Assembly (NCBI GenBank): GCA_022494885.1
Contig: JAGVSM010004977.1
Location: 62,001 to 126,000, forward strand
Direction of reading: 5' to 3'
Length of the DNA stretch: 64,000 nt
From: Micrasema longulum
Lineage: Eukaryota > Arthropoda > Insecta > Trichoptera > Brachycentridae
This document shows positions 26,701 to 38,700 of this stretch, in pieces. A program made the position numbers and the translations under genes. Under the pieces are notes generated by a model, which was not told where the DNA came from, did not search any database, and worked only from the letters and a program-made list of their open reading frames with translations. Every line of letters starts with the position of its first letter. Positions within the stretch are counted from its first letter, which is position 1.

Positions 26701-29700
26701 TTACGCCGAATATCACAGTTAAAATTCTATTTGAATTCGTTTTATATCATTAAATTGCAATTTTAATTAGTATGAATTCAAAAAATTCATAAACGCGCTG
26801 TGATTGGCTGTTCACTTTGTGACGTCACAGGCCGCGATAGTGACAAGTAACAACTAGACGTACCGTAATAATCTGTGGGTGGCTTTGCGTGCGGTTTGTT
26901 TATGTGTTGTTTCCTGTGAACAATTTAGTGGAACTGTTATATTTAACTATAAAAAGGTTAAGAAAGATATATAATATCTATTTATTATGTCGGAAATCGG
27001 TTTTGTGAAAGCACAGTCGGATAATTTACCAAAAATAGATGCTTTCATGATGGCTGCATTTTTTTCAAACACGGACTTTATAAGTGCCGAAATGAAAGGA
27101 ATAAAAGCTTCAAGGTATGTTTATTAAGTAAAATAGTATTATATGTGGTATTAATAGTATTAGTTTTCATCAGTTGTCCCAACTACGGGTTTTTTCTGCT
27201 TTAAATCTTGAATTTCACTCTTTGCTTTTCATACTTAACCTTAAATATGAGTTGTCATTATTATGACGAAGGAACGTATTGTTTACCTAGGTACTCATAA
27301 ATATTATTTATATGCCGAGTTGATTCAGTAGGTTGTTTTAGGGATGTCAGTATCCATATTGTCATGATAATTTTAGTAATCGTACCATACTTAAGTGCAT
27401 TTTTAACATAAATGTTTATGTTCATTGATGATATGAATAAAAACACTCCCCAATACCACCGTAGTTATACTAAAGTACTTGACGATTTTTTCAGGTCATG
27501 CAGAGCAAATTATGGAGATAGTGCCATTGGATATGTCCAAGTAAAACGAGTGGGCGATATTTGTATAGTGAAGGCTCGTGTAACTCCTGAACATCGGGTG
27601 CGCTTCAAAGCATATTCGGTTGTTTTAACGTGCAATGAAACAGAGCAAGTTATAGAGTCATGCAAGTGTGAAGATTGTCCAGCGTCAGAAGGTTTGTAAT
27701 ATATATTCATACTGTTGGGCTTTTAAGCATATATATCTTAAGTCTCAACGATGAGCTGGTTATAATATAAAATACCCTTTTTATTTCATACTTACTTTGT
27801 ACATCATAATAAATTTAATAAATCTATTTCATTTGTTGATTAATGGCTTATGAGGATATTGCCATTAATATTTTATATATATTTGGCTCACCTCTCATAA
27901 TGTTTGACAGAGTCAGCATGTCTTATTCATTGCCTCCTTATTTATACTTCATTGTTGTCATTTTAGGTGGTTGCAAACATGCCATTAGTATGTTGTCATG
28001 GCTACATCGAAGAAGCGAAGATCCCCCGAAGACTTCTATAGAGTGCTACTGGAAGCGCTCAAAAATGTCTGCCATCGGGACATCTTTGAAGTTCATCAAA
28101 GCAAAGGATTTAGGAAAGGCAAGGACCAGTTTGCCGGAAAGTGATGGATCCTTTTTAAAATGTGTAGTTGAAAGAAGCATCGAGTTGGGTCGAAGAGATG
28201 TCCAACTAGTTAAGTACTACGTTAAACCGACAGAATTGGAAAATTTATCCATTCATAGCATGGCATGCACGTTCTTCTCGGAGAATATTGGGTCAACATC
28301 AAAAGATTTTTTTAATTATTGCCAAAGCAGGATGGGTGCTGCTTTATGTAATAAAGCAGCGAAAGAAACTCTCGGGCAAGCAGACTGTCCCTTATGGCAC
28401 AACTTAAGGTATGGCCGCATAACGGCATCTAAGGCCTACGAAGCGTCAAATTGTCAGACATTGGAAGGCTCTCTCGTAGAAAGCATTCTTGGTGCTAAAG
28501 TGCCTGACAATATTTTTTTACAGCGAGGTAGACTTCTAGAAGATGATGTTTTGCGAGAAGTAGAAAAAATACTCAAGACCACGTTAAAAAAGTGTGGCCT
28601 TATTCTTTGTGGCGATCATCCATATTTAGGAGCCTCACCCGACGCATTGGGAGATGATTTTATCATAGAAATAAAATGTCCAAATAGCGATACTACATTT
28701 AAAACTTATTTTACAGCGGACAACAAGCCAAGTCAGAAATATATGGCTCAAATTCAAATGCAAATGCACTTTTCAAAAAAAAAGAAAGGAATTTATTGTG
28801 TTGCCAAGCCGGATTTTGAGAAAACCAAAGAAATCAGTATTACATATGTAGACTATGACCAAATTAGTTGTGAACAGTTGATGGAAAAGTGTGAAATGTT
28901 TTGGTCTGAAGCTATTTTTAAAAAAATAAGATTTTAAGTGTGTATTAAAAGATTTCTTTCATACATCACTAATTGCAGCCCGAGCGATCACTTTTGAATG
29001 TATTTGAATAAAAAATATAGTTGCTTAACATTTTATTGTTTAAATGTCTAGGGAGATGAGGTAGATATGTACTTGAACGTGATTAAATAATAATAAAAAA
29101 CATTTTAATATATAATGCTTCCATATTTTTATTTGACAAAACCTTTTTTAACATTTTATACAGGTAAATTGCAAAGAGAGTAATTTATATATTATTATTA
29201 AAAACAAAGAAAATACACCGCGAACATTGCTGAAGGTAATCATAACACAAATTAATATTTATTCAATAATGGTCACTTTTATTTAAGAAAAGAAAACGTG
29301 AACATCAACCGAAGGTAATCAAATCATTACACACATTTTTGAAAGAAAAGTCATTTATATTTAAGAAAGAGAACACATCAACATTGCCAAAGGTAACATT
29401 ACACATATTAAAATTAATTGAGAAAGGGAAATATATGAACATTACCAAAGATAATCATTACACACATAAAAAAATTTGAGAGAAAGGTAATTTTTATTTA
29501 AGAAAGGGAACACATCAACATTACCGAAGGTAACATTAAACATATTAAAATTCATTGAGAAAGGGAAATATATGAACATTACCGAAGGTAATCACATTAC
29601 ACATATAAAAAAAATTGTACAGAAAAGTAATTTATATTCAAGAAAGGGAACACATCAACATTACCAAAGGTAACATAACACACATCAAAATTTACTAAAG

Positions 29701-32700
29701 AAAAGGAAAGATGAACATTACTGAAGGTAAGCAGCACACAAAATAAAATTTAAGAAAAGAAAACACACAAGCATTACAAGATTACCATGTACAAAAACAG
29801 TATTTATATTTTTATTAGAAGGCCTTGCAGATTGATAATGCCGCATGCTATTATAACCAAATAATCGGCTATTGCCATATGATGATGGTCTAATGTTGAG
29901 CCCATTCTCAGCATGTGAAACTCTCTAACTCTGCTTATAACGCGCTCCACATGAATGCGCAAGGCAGCTATTCGTTTTGATTGCTGAACCTCTTTACGAC
30001 TGCTTTTCGTATTGGCAAATACACTTGGCGGACGGATCAATGAGCATCCCTCCATCTCTAGTAAATGGGAAATATTTTTAAAACCTCGGTCAGCCATAAC
30101 AGCCATTCCGGGTTTCAAAAGGTCCAAGTATCCACAGTTTTCGATAATGATGCAGTCTGATGCCCTCCCTCCATAGCCGCATGAAATGTAATTTATTAGA
30201 CCATCTGGCGTGCACGAAATCAAATATTTTAGAGTATTACACCCTTTATACTCTGACCAGGTTAATGCCTGGTGGATAGGGTTTGAAGGTTTTTCGATCT
30301 GTAGCTCCAAACAGTCTATGATCGATTGCACGTTTGCATACCTCGCTCTGAAAGATATCGGAAGATGACGTCTTATTTTATCAGAACTTGGCCAAATAAT
30401 AAGATCTTGACAGATAGCTGCAAGAAGGACAACTGTTTTAGAGAATATCCTACTTACTGTCGAATGGGAAATTCCAAAGTGGAGACCAAGGACAGTGTTG
30501 GAATCATCCAAGCGGATTTTTTTTAATGTCACGAGTACATCCAATGTACTTGCGGGTATCTTTGATACAATCAGCAAAATTACATGATACATATCATGTG
30601 GAATTCCTAAAAATATCCTTGGCTCTTTCTCTATGAGGAGGAAAAATGAGTTCCTCATTGTCATATTCAATTCAGACTCATCCACTTCTGTCCCATCATA
30701 GGCACTACTGTCTTCTAGAGAGGGGACAAAATCTGAATCCGAGTCAGTTGACTCAACCCATTCATTTGGCTCGGGATTTTCCTTGACGCAAATGCGTTCA
30801 GTCGAAGTGGGTGACATTGATTTCATCGGAGAACAAGCAGTACTCGTCTTTCCCAAAATTACTGTTGATGTACCCTTGCTTCTCACATTACAAGTTTTAT
30901 TGACTTGTACAGCCTTGTCAAGATATTCTGGAGGTTCACACAGCGTCATTATTCCTGGCCCGGCAATCGGAGGGGGGTCTTGGCCTCCGTCAACATTGGG
31001 TTCACACAAAGCTGGGACTTTTATTGGAGTGAGTAACTCGTTCAATAATTTTATCCTGGCCCTTTTTTCACCTGTCTTCTTTGCAGCAGGTAATTTGTTC
31101 TTCTGGCAGTCAAATTTGCTTGGGACAACATTTTTCTTCATCTGCATGCGACTTCCCATCATTTTGAAAAATGTATAATTTTCCATATCCTCTTGCAGCT
31201 GTGAAAGAAAAACATCAAACATTATTTTCATTATAAGTACTTAGTACACGATGGCACTAATTTTGTCAGACAATAAGTTATAAAATGACATGTTAGGGAT
31301 GTTAAAACTAAGGTTAATTTAATCACTTTCGTGTGTGTGAGTAAATATATAATAATTGGCTAGGTAAAAAATAATATAAGTACTTACATTAAAATGGTCT
31401 TCACAGCAATAACAAGTGGACTTTACTGCTAAATCTTTATTTTTCTTCGAACATCTTTTCATGGCATGACACCATTTTTTTCGTATTGCCTCGATTTTCG
31501 GCACGTTGATAAATATTTTCTCAGGAGTAGTAATAGTCGTATTTTTGCATTTAGGTACAATGCAGTACTTATAGTTGACTATTTTAGCCATGACGATGGA
31601 AAAAAACACTTCGAAAGTAAAACAATAACGTATTATTAACAGCCGGCCTTCCTACTACAACGACGGCGCGTACTCGAATGTCGAACTGTCAAACCCAATC
31701 GCGGTCAATGACGTCACAGCTCAAAAACCCGGGAAGCGGAGCGTTTGGGACAGATTTTAAAAATTCAAAATGTAAATCATAATAACGAGGTAATTATGGG
31801 CTCAAAAAAAAAAAAATTACTGCGTAAGTTTTCTAATTTTTTGCTGATTTTTTTGGAAGAAAAAAAAAAATTCGTGCACATTGCCTATTGTTGAAATGTA
31901 TTTTTGTATTTACTTCTGTGCTTGGTGATTTAGTTTTTGTTTTTTTTTAAACAATTTAATTTATTTTTGTGCAACTGTTTTAAGTGTTTCGGAAGGGTAA
32001 CTGTTTTAAAACAGCAGTTACTATTTTTTTTTACCACCTCTAGTACAGAAGCCATACTAAGCAAGCGAATTACCCTATTAATGGGTGAATTCTGACTTGC
32101 ATTCTTCTGGGTGCGTGAAATTGTGCATGAGATCTCGATAGTTATTGGGAACATAAAAAGTGCTCTCTTTCAGTATTCATATTTCGATTAAATATACTTC
32201 CAGAAATCAATTCATAAAAATGTTTCCCGGGGAAAATATAACGACGCGATTCGAGGGTGTAGTAATAATAACAGGTCTCACGTTGCAGGATAATAGTGAG
32301 GAGGTTCTGGGGCAAAACGGCATCCCCGCAGTGCAGATCTTGGCGTACTCCAGCACGGACGTGACCTTGGCCATTCCCAGCTGCAGCAACTGTCGGGTGA
32401 AGACGTCCCGGCCGTCCGCAGAGTGGCCCACTCCCTGCAGCTGCTCCCCGAGCCCCTTCCACTGCTCCATGGAGGAGAATGTGTCACACACGGTCACCAG
32501 GCATTGCAGCATGGATAGGCGCGCCCCTAGCCCCCATTGGCACTGGAATAACAACATAAGATTGAAGATTCATTATATTCTTGTCCGCACCCAATGGCGC
32601 TTAGGCCCCACATTGATGCAGTGCATCTTGATCGGACCTATCCCCACTCGATTTCATATTTATTTCAAATTTACATGTACATCACAGCCTCAGAGTAATA

Positions 32701-35700
32701 ATTCTTCAGAGAAGCCCTTAAGCTATATTACATAGAACAAAAGCATTCAAAATTTTAGTTTAACAACAAATGTGTAATGGACGGTTTCGGTTAGCGCTCG
32801 CAATTCTCAACCCAAGTACCTACGGCCCGTTGTATTGCTGTAATCTGTAGCTAACTTCGCGGTCAATAATCATAGAATGGTTTTTCTCGGTATTGGCGAC
32901 TCTATTAGGTTTATTACTCTAAGATTATAGCACACCTGCCAGTAATAATGTACAAGTGGATATTTTTTTAAGATACAAAAAACATGCATAATAGAAAATT
33001 TAAAGGTACAGACGTATTAACATGAAGTCCATAAAAGCAAGACAAAAGACAGCTGTGTTTTGAGTATGTCCAAACGTTTGTAGACAGGATGGACCTCCTA
33101 CCAAGGGAGTTATTTAGATTGGACGATTAAACGTTTGGACATACTCAAAACATTGTTGATTAAACTAACTGGTGTAAGAAGTATAAAAAATTGTTTTTAG
33201 GATGTGAAATGGTTCAGCCGGATGAATCTCATCCACACTCACACTGCGGGGTGAGAAATTGCGGGGGGCGAAGCCCTAGGGCTTCTACAATATTATTTAG
33301 CGGAGTGAACTGTATTTTAATTTTAATGAAATATGAATATCTTCGGTATGCAGTGTCAATCGGTCACAACCCCAACAAATGAGGTGGATCAGGAGTGGAT
33401 GCCACTAACCTGGTTCATTCTTGATGGAATTGCTGTGGTCCGACTGGGACAGGCTAACACTAGGACAGGCCCCCGATCAGGAGCTGAACACTGGTGGTTA
33501 GTGGAAACAAAGTCTATGATGCGGCACACGTTCAAAAAAATAAACGTGCGATTCCTGACACGGAGTCTTATTGTGGCGGGTGTTCAAAGGATTCTAAGGT
33601 GGGAAGTGAACAGTGGTTGTAGTAACAAAGAATGTAGAAGTTGTGACAATATTCGAACAATGCATACCCACATAATTCGCAACTAATAATTTATTTATTT
33701 ATTTTCAAGAATTAACGGTACAAGTACCTTTTACATTACATACACACAGTAACAACTTTTTCAATACTTAGAAAGAACATAATTAAAATATTGATTCCAC
33801 ACTAAAATGTTTTACAAGAAATTGTTTATAAGCTGGAAATTTCTATAAAAATATATCATCTAAATCCGAATGTTTATTACCCAGCGCATGTAGACGATTC
33901 AGTACTGAATTGCTAGAATATATTGAGATATGATTGTTGCAGTGATAAAGTTGAACTAGCCTTGTCACTCTAACTGGTACTTTAAAACCAATGAGGGCCA
34001 AAATTTCAGGGCTATCCAATACTGAATTAACGATTTTAAATAGAACTAATAAATCATTAATAGTTCTCCTGTCCATTAGTTTAATCAAATTTGATATATT
34101 TAATAAATAATCATAGTTACGAAATTCATTACGTATTCCTAATTTAAAATTAACATATCTCAAAAACTTATTCTGAACTCTTTCTATGGTAATTTGGTGA
34201 GAGGCATAATAAGGGCTCCATATTGTAGAATTATACTCCAAGATGCTTGATATAATAAAAGTTTTGCATCAATTAATATATAATATACCTGTGGTGAGGA
34301 CATCTGAGTAGCAACGTCCATTAACAATTGCAAACAGCTGTTGATATCGATTCCCAACTCTTGCAAATTCTCCCGGGTTTCTTTCAATGCATTTTGAGTT
34401 TTGATGTCTACATTCTCATGTACACCTAAAATTCAAAACTTTTCTTAATCAACTCTTAAAAATAAATCAATTATGATCCAATTTAAAAAATTTAAAAAAT
34501 ACATCATCATAATTCCCCTTTCCGCACACAATGGTGCATAGGACACTGCACTGGTAAACCAAATGCAGATCATTTCATTGAAGGTAAAGTGATCAGTCTT
34601 ACGCTTTAGGTGCCAGTCCGGAAACAATGAAATACTGCCGTGTACGACCACCGTAAAAAACATTACTTCATGTCCACCCTGTCAGGAATCGAACCCAGGA
34701 CCTCAAACAATGTAGGCGAATGTGCCAACCAATACACAACGATGCGGACTTATCCCCACTCGAGATTCTTCACATTAAGTGATACTTAAGTCCACATTTC
34801 TGGAATCCAGTTTTGCAAATTTAGGAATCACTTGTCTTTTATTTCTATGATAAATGACAATTAACTTCATAAAAAAAATATCATTAGAAATATTAAATTA
34901 TTATAAATGAAGTAAAAAATTGTTACATCACAATTTTTTTGTTAGTTTAATTTTTATTTGTAAAGAATATTCACATTGAACATTTCAAATATTACTTATA
35001 TTAATTTTATAAATTTTCAATGAGGAAGTTCAGTGTCTTTTTTTTATTTGTTAAAAGGCTATTAAACTAAGCCGAAATAAAATTTTTTTTTTTTTACTTA
35101 TCGTATTATCAGCGCGATATGATTTTTTTAAATTTTGTATTTCTGAAATAACTCCGCGTGTGACGTCAGAGGTTGTTCTATGACAGTTCTTCTGATTGGT
35201 TCGTTTACGGTAAGCCAACTGGATATCCTTCCCAACTCTCGCATCATTAGTTGGTTCATATGAACCAGTGACGTCAATCAAAGTAGTGCGTTTTTATTAA
35301 AATATTTTTTTATTTGTTTTCATACATTTTCAAGAAACTTTGCTGTACAATTAAATCCTCTAATTTTTACCGCACGCAAGAAAACATTTTTGTATCCAAT
35401 TTCCCGTAGGGCTGAAGTTCCTCATTGTAGTTTATAAAGTAAAAAATATTTATAAGACACTCTTCATTACTCCACTGCCCGGGGCCCCGATTACAATGGG
35501 AAGTTAACAGAGTTATCTTCGACTGTCTATAAAGAAAAACCGATATTTGTGTATGAAAATGAGTATATTTGCATGAACATTTAAAGTATCTGCGTCGGTA
35601 ACCTATAATTTAACATGTTTAGAAGAAAAATTGTATGCATATTCTACTTTTCATGCAGAAAACTTAATTTTACTTCGTAGATAAAATTGAAGATAAATGT

Positions 35701-38700
35701 TAACTTCCCATTGTAATCGGGGCCCTGCTAAGCCTAAAAGTCAATTTTTTCAGGCAGATAAGGATTTTTATCGTGAACTCGGCCATTTTAGAGAGTAAAA
35801 ATTTTTATGTTCCTGATGGTTATCTCCGACAGCAACAGCACATACTGTTTTACCTCCCGGCTTCCAGAACCAACCTCCCTCTGGTTGTGCCGATTGGAAG
35901 AGCAGTCAGGCAGCTGAACATTATCACTTTGGAGATCAACATCTTTCACATCAGTGAAACTATGTTTAAGAGACAAATACTCTTGCTGTTGAAGAGGATT
36001 ATACCTTAATAATGTAATAACCATTGTTCAAGGGTTCCTGGTTTGATATTTTGTCCCAATATAACGCTTTCAATATTTTGTTATTTGTAATGTTATTTTG
36101 GTACAGTAAATTCATTTGAATTTGCAAAGTTGTCGTTGTAACGTACGCGTTACCACGTGTGTGCGCTGGTTCGTCTGCCGCAGTCAGGCTTCCCAGCGTA
36201 AACGAGAAGCCGCCCTCCCAGACAGAGTCAAAGACAATGTCGGAAGGTAGGGGCACAGCTGCGCCGACCGCAAGTCAACCTCAATAGCCCTGAAAAGGAC
36301 TTTTCACCCGATCCAAGTGGTGTAGAGAGGCGGAGGCAGTCAGCAGGCAGAGCGGAACAAAGAGCGAAGTGCAGGAGGAAACAGGGCGGAGAACTGAATG
36401 AAATACGTCTGAACTGTTCAGAGTTAGGAACTCAACTGATTTAATGATACAAATTACCAGCCTTATAAAGCGATTCGCGTCGGGCCCCGTGAGTCAGCCG
36501 TCCCACCCGCTCCGGCTGTCTGGGAGTGGTGGGGGTAGCTCACCCCCACCACTCGCTACATGCTGCCGGCTGCAGGTGGCGTAAATACGGGCGCCTAGCG
36601 CCCGTACGGGCTATTTCGTCGGCAGCCGCAACATGATTACAATTTTATTTTTAATATTATTTAAGATATTCTATGGCTATATTTTGCCCCGGTAATACTG
36701 AGGCCAGGCTCGAAAGTGAATAATTTATCTTTATTGGGAGCCTAGCGCTCAGTCCTACTTATACCGGGGATTCTAGCTAGTTATTTGATTATATTTTATT
36801 CAGTTACATATTTTATACTACGCATCCGGAACAGTCATCTTGCGTTTTTTTGCTTTTATAATAGATATTAGAAAGCCTTACATAATTACTAAGCCAACAA
36901 GTCATTTCTGCTTCTCACATATGAGATATTCTCTAGAATTTTTTTTTAAAAGTAAAAATAAAATAATCAGATTGGCAAAGCATAAAACAGTAATCTCATG
37001 TAATATTTGCAATTCATCATATACGTCTTTTACGCTTAGCGGGGCAGTGTACTAATAAATTATTTTCAATGTGAAACATTATAAAAAATGTCTTTCTGTG
37101 TTTTTATTTTGGTGTCATAAAACATAACCAACAAAAAATATTGACAAATTCAAACCTGCAGCATGACTGAGATATTCGATGCTAAGACTAGAGTAGTTGT
37201 ATGTCGAGTCAGGGAAGAAATCCATTTCTATATTTGTGTCAGCGTGTAATCGCTCCAGCAGATTGCAGGCCAGAAGCGCGCTTTGCATCCTGTAGAAAAA
37301 ACAGTTTTATTTTGTTAAAACCACTGTAACATGTTGTACTACTGTTATTTAGTTTTGTACTACTGCAACTCTACCTAGGCCGTAATTACAATGAAAAGTT
37401 AAGGACGTCATACCTTCACCATGACGGATTACGAAGATACACTACTGACCCTCTACCTTCAAATTTGTTGTACATCGATATGTACCAAAGCGAGGCGTAC
37501 ACCACGGTACACATATTTACGCATGAAAGTGACATACCTTCATTATGACGTCATTTATTGAAGATAAATACTCCCGAGCGATCACTAAAATACACTGCCG
37601 ACCTTTTATCTTCAAATTTTTGAGGTTGGTACATCGGTATGTACAGAGAACTCTAGTACCCCCGGTACACATATCTACGCATTAAAAGTGAAAATAAATT
37701 GTTTCACCAAGCAATTATTGCTTTAACTATGGTTTTTATTAAATTTTTAATTGTATTGATGTGGGCATTTTTTTTAAATGCCTATTTGAAATACGAAAGA
37801 GAAATAAGTAAATTTTAAGGGCCAAATTAATTCTAACATAACTGTCAATTTTGAAACCGAACAGCTAGATGCAGAGATAATGTGGCTAGATGCTGACATA
37901 TTAACATGTAGCAGCATCTAGCCGTTATTTTATCTTTGATATCTACTAAAAAGGTGGGCACTATAAAAAATAAATATAATTATATTTTTTCCTATCTTTC
38001 TGAAAGCATCTATCTACATATCGGAAAAATACCTCGGTAGATACATACAGACGAAAAGCTTAACTCATTATCTCGGGAACTGTCAAATGTCATTTAAAAA
38101 TCATGTTCAAGCGAAGACATTTTGCTTTAACTGTCATTTATTTAAATTTTAAATCGTTTTGGAGTGGCTGGTTTTTATCACAGAAGCCTATTTAAAATAC
38201 GAAAGAGAAATACTAATACTAATTTCAACTAAGCATTTAATGTGGAGTAAATTTTCGGGGCTTACCTATTGGTTTAATTCGACCATATGATACCTGAGAT
38301 GATGTAATAAACACACGTAAATACAGATCGGTAGAGCATACCAAGGTAGATAGAGATAGTAGGAAATTTAAGTTTACCGTCTCGGTATGTACCGATGAAG
38401 ATAGCGTTTGCAATTGCGGCCCTGAACTGGCTCATATTTAATTCTCTATGGACATTTTAACCAGTTAAAATCTCGAAGATGGTTTAAGATATGAGAATAT
38501 TTTATGCTATAAAATTTGGTAAACAATTACCGATCAGGGTTGGAGTTGTGAAGATAATGTCTCTCTCTTTCCCCAGTGCACTGAACAGTATTGGATGAAA
38601 GTAACAACTGCATGATTCCTCGCATGGCCCAGTGGGTACCGTTCCCATATAATGCGCCGAGGAAACTCATCCATATCTCTTCGAATCTCTTTTTGTTGGT

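Larger units (their letters stand above)
26635..31889. mobile_element. intact-looking two-gene DNA transposon (THAP-DDE transposase plus SWIM-YqaJ nuclease), ISL2EU-like
   Basis: About 5.25 kb inside the largest htt intron. The left end AATAGGGAATGTGCA (26635-26649) is matched in inverse at the right end TGCACATTGCCTATT (31875-31889), one mismatch in 15. GTTG precedes the left end (26631-26634) and follows the right end (31890-31893), a possible 4-bp target duplication; a TA duplication two bases inside is an alternative. Two spliced, undisrupted genes point toward each other, and a tandem-repeat array separates them. Near both ends lies TGTGACGTCA followed closely by CCGCGAT, so the inverted similarity extends diverged for over 200 bp. 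Known context: ISL2EU elements can carry a DDE transposase and a YqaJ nuclease; Kolobok transposases join THAP with DDE but use TTAA sites, not seen here. The class assignment is inference. Confidence 0.85.

Noticed and set aside
26987..28937. YqaJ nuclease as bacterial or phage contamination
   Set aside because: Two spliced introns with GT/AG sites, a SWIM finger completed by splicing, and AT-rich eukaryotic flanks with huntingtin exons on both sides.
29200..29790. CRISPR-like array
   Set aside because: Repeats diverge, spacers are not unique and the host is an animal; it is a minisatellite-type array.
30326..31178. Plus-strand ORFs inside 29804-31591
   Set aside because: Antisense to the intact transposase, which has recognisable domains.
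26635..31889. Kolobok-type assignment based on the THAP domain
   Set aside because: No TTAA flanks at the proposed ends, and the YqaJ partner fits ISL2EU better; kept only as an alternative.
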